DNA from: Sulfuriferula multivorans
GTDB lineage: Bacteria; Pseudomonadota; Gammaproteobacteria; Burkholderiales; Thiobacillaceae
Reading direction: 5' to 3'
Assembly: GCA_010365175.1 (NCBI GenBank)
Contig: JAAFGW010000208.1
Span: 1-5,531, forward strand
DNA length: 5,531 bases
Below the pieces are notes generated by a model. The model was not told the DNA's origin. It made no database searches and saw only the letters and a list, made by a program, of their open reading frames with translations. Below, in pieces: positions 5,436 to 5,531 of this stretch. A program made the position numbers and the translations under genes. Numbering within the stretch: the stretch's first letter is position 1; every line of letters starts with the position of its first letter.

Positions 5436-5531
5436 CTATACGCTAATCAGCACCCTGCGGTGGTAGATGAAAAACATCAGAATGAACAGTGTTATCAGCC
5501 AACCGATAATGAAGATTGTCATGGCGTGTTT
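5436..5531 (-). CDS. Single-helix membrane protein, 28 residues, or C-terminus of a larger gene
   Basis: Read on the minus strand, ATG at 5522-5520 opens a 28-codon frame ending in TAG at 5438-5436. The peptide starts MTIFIIGWLITLFILMFFIY, about 19 hydrophobic residues that make one transmembrane helix, followed by a basic HRR, which by the positive-inside rule would put the C-terminus in the cytoplasm. The three codons before the ATG (AAA CAC GCC) are also open to the window edge, so this may be the tail of a longer membrane protein. No Shine-Dalgarno is visible in the nine bases available. It ends seven bases before the start of the 114-residue gene on the same strand, so they are probably co-transcribed. 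No function can be given. Confidence 0.45.
   Translation of the reverse strand, partial: KHAMTIFIIGWLITLFILMFFIYHRRVLISV

Overview
The window reads as ordinary chromosomal DNA of a Gram-negative proteobacterium, most likely beta- or gammaproteobacterial. The TCA-cycle genes match the E. coli SucA/SucB pattern closely, and an MlaF-type ATPase implies an outer membrane with a phospholipid transport system. No taxon can be named from the sequence alone. Genes are dense with moderate GC and proteobacterial codon use. I see no rRNA, tRNA, CRISPR array, phage gene or transposase.

Left part (1-1578, + strand): the last 150 codons of sucA (2-oxoglutarate dehydrogenase E1) overlap by 11 bases a complete sucB (dihydrolipoamide succinyltransferase E2). 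SucB has a normal lipoyl domain and a normal catalytic domain, but the linker between them shows no recognisable peripheral subunit-binding domain, and no E3 (lpd) gene follows. At 1575-1737 lies a 163-bp imperfect palindrome with inverted ends and TA at both borders. It looks like a MITE (non-autonomous transposon) inserted exactly at the end of sucB, so that the sucB stop codon is made at the junction.

Middle (1758-2609, + strand): an MlaF-like ABC ATPase stands without the usual mlaE/D/C/B genes downstream. Its H-loop histidine position is read as tyrosine.

Right-middle (2746-5060, + strand): a two-gene signalling unit. A response regulator with an N-terminal receiver domain and a long TPR-like helical region overlaps by ATGA a small soluble histidine kinase that has an H-box and an ATPase domain but no sensor or membrane segment. 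The two are probably translationally coupled and act together; the input and target are unknown.

Right end (5084-5531, - strand): a convergent 114-residue conserved-looking hypothetical protein with a Cys/Asp-rich motif. Seven bases upstream of it is a reading frame ending in a single transmembrane helix, either a 28-residue small membrane protein or the C-terminus of a gene that continues outside the window.

The points most worth following are the SucB domain loss, the MITE at the sucB stop, the solitary MlaF with a changed H-loop, and the coupled REC-TPR/kinase pair.
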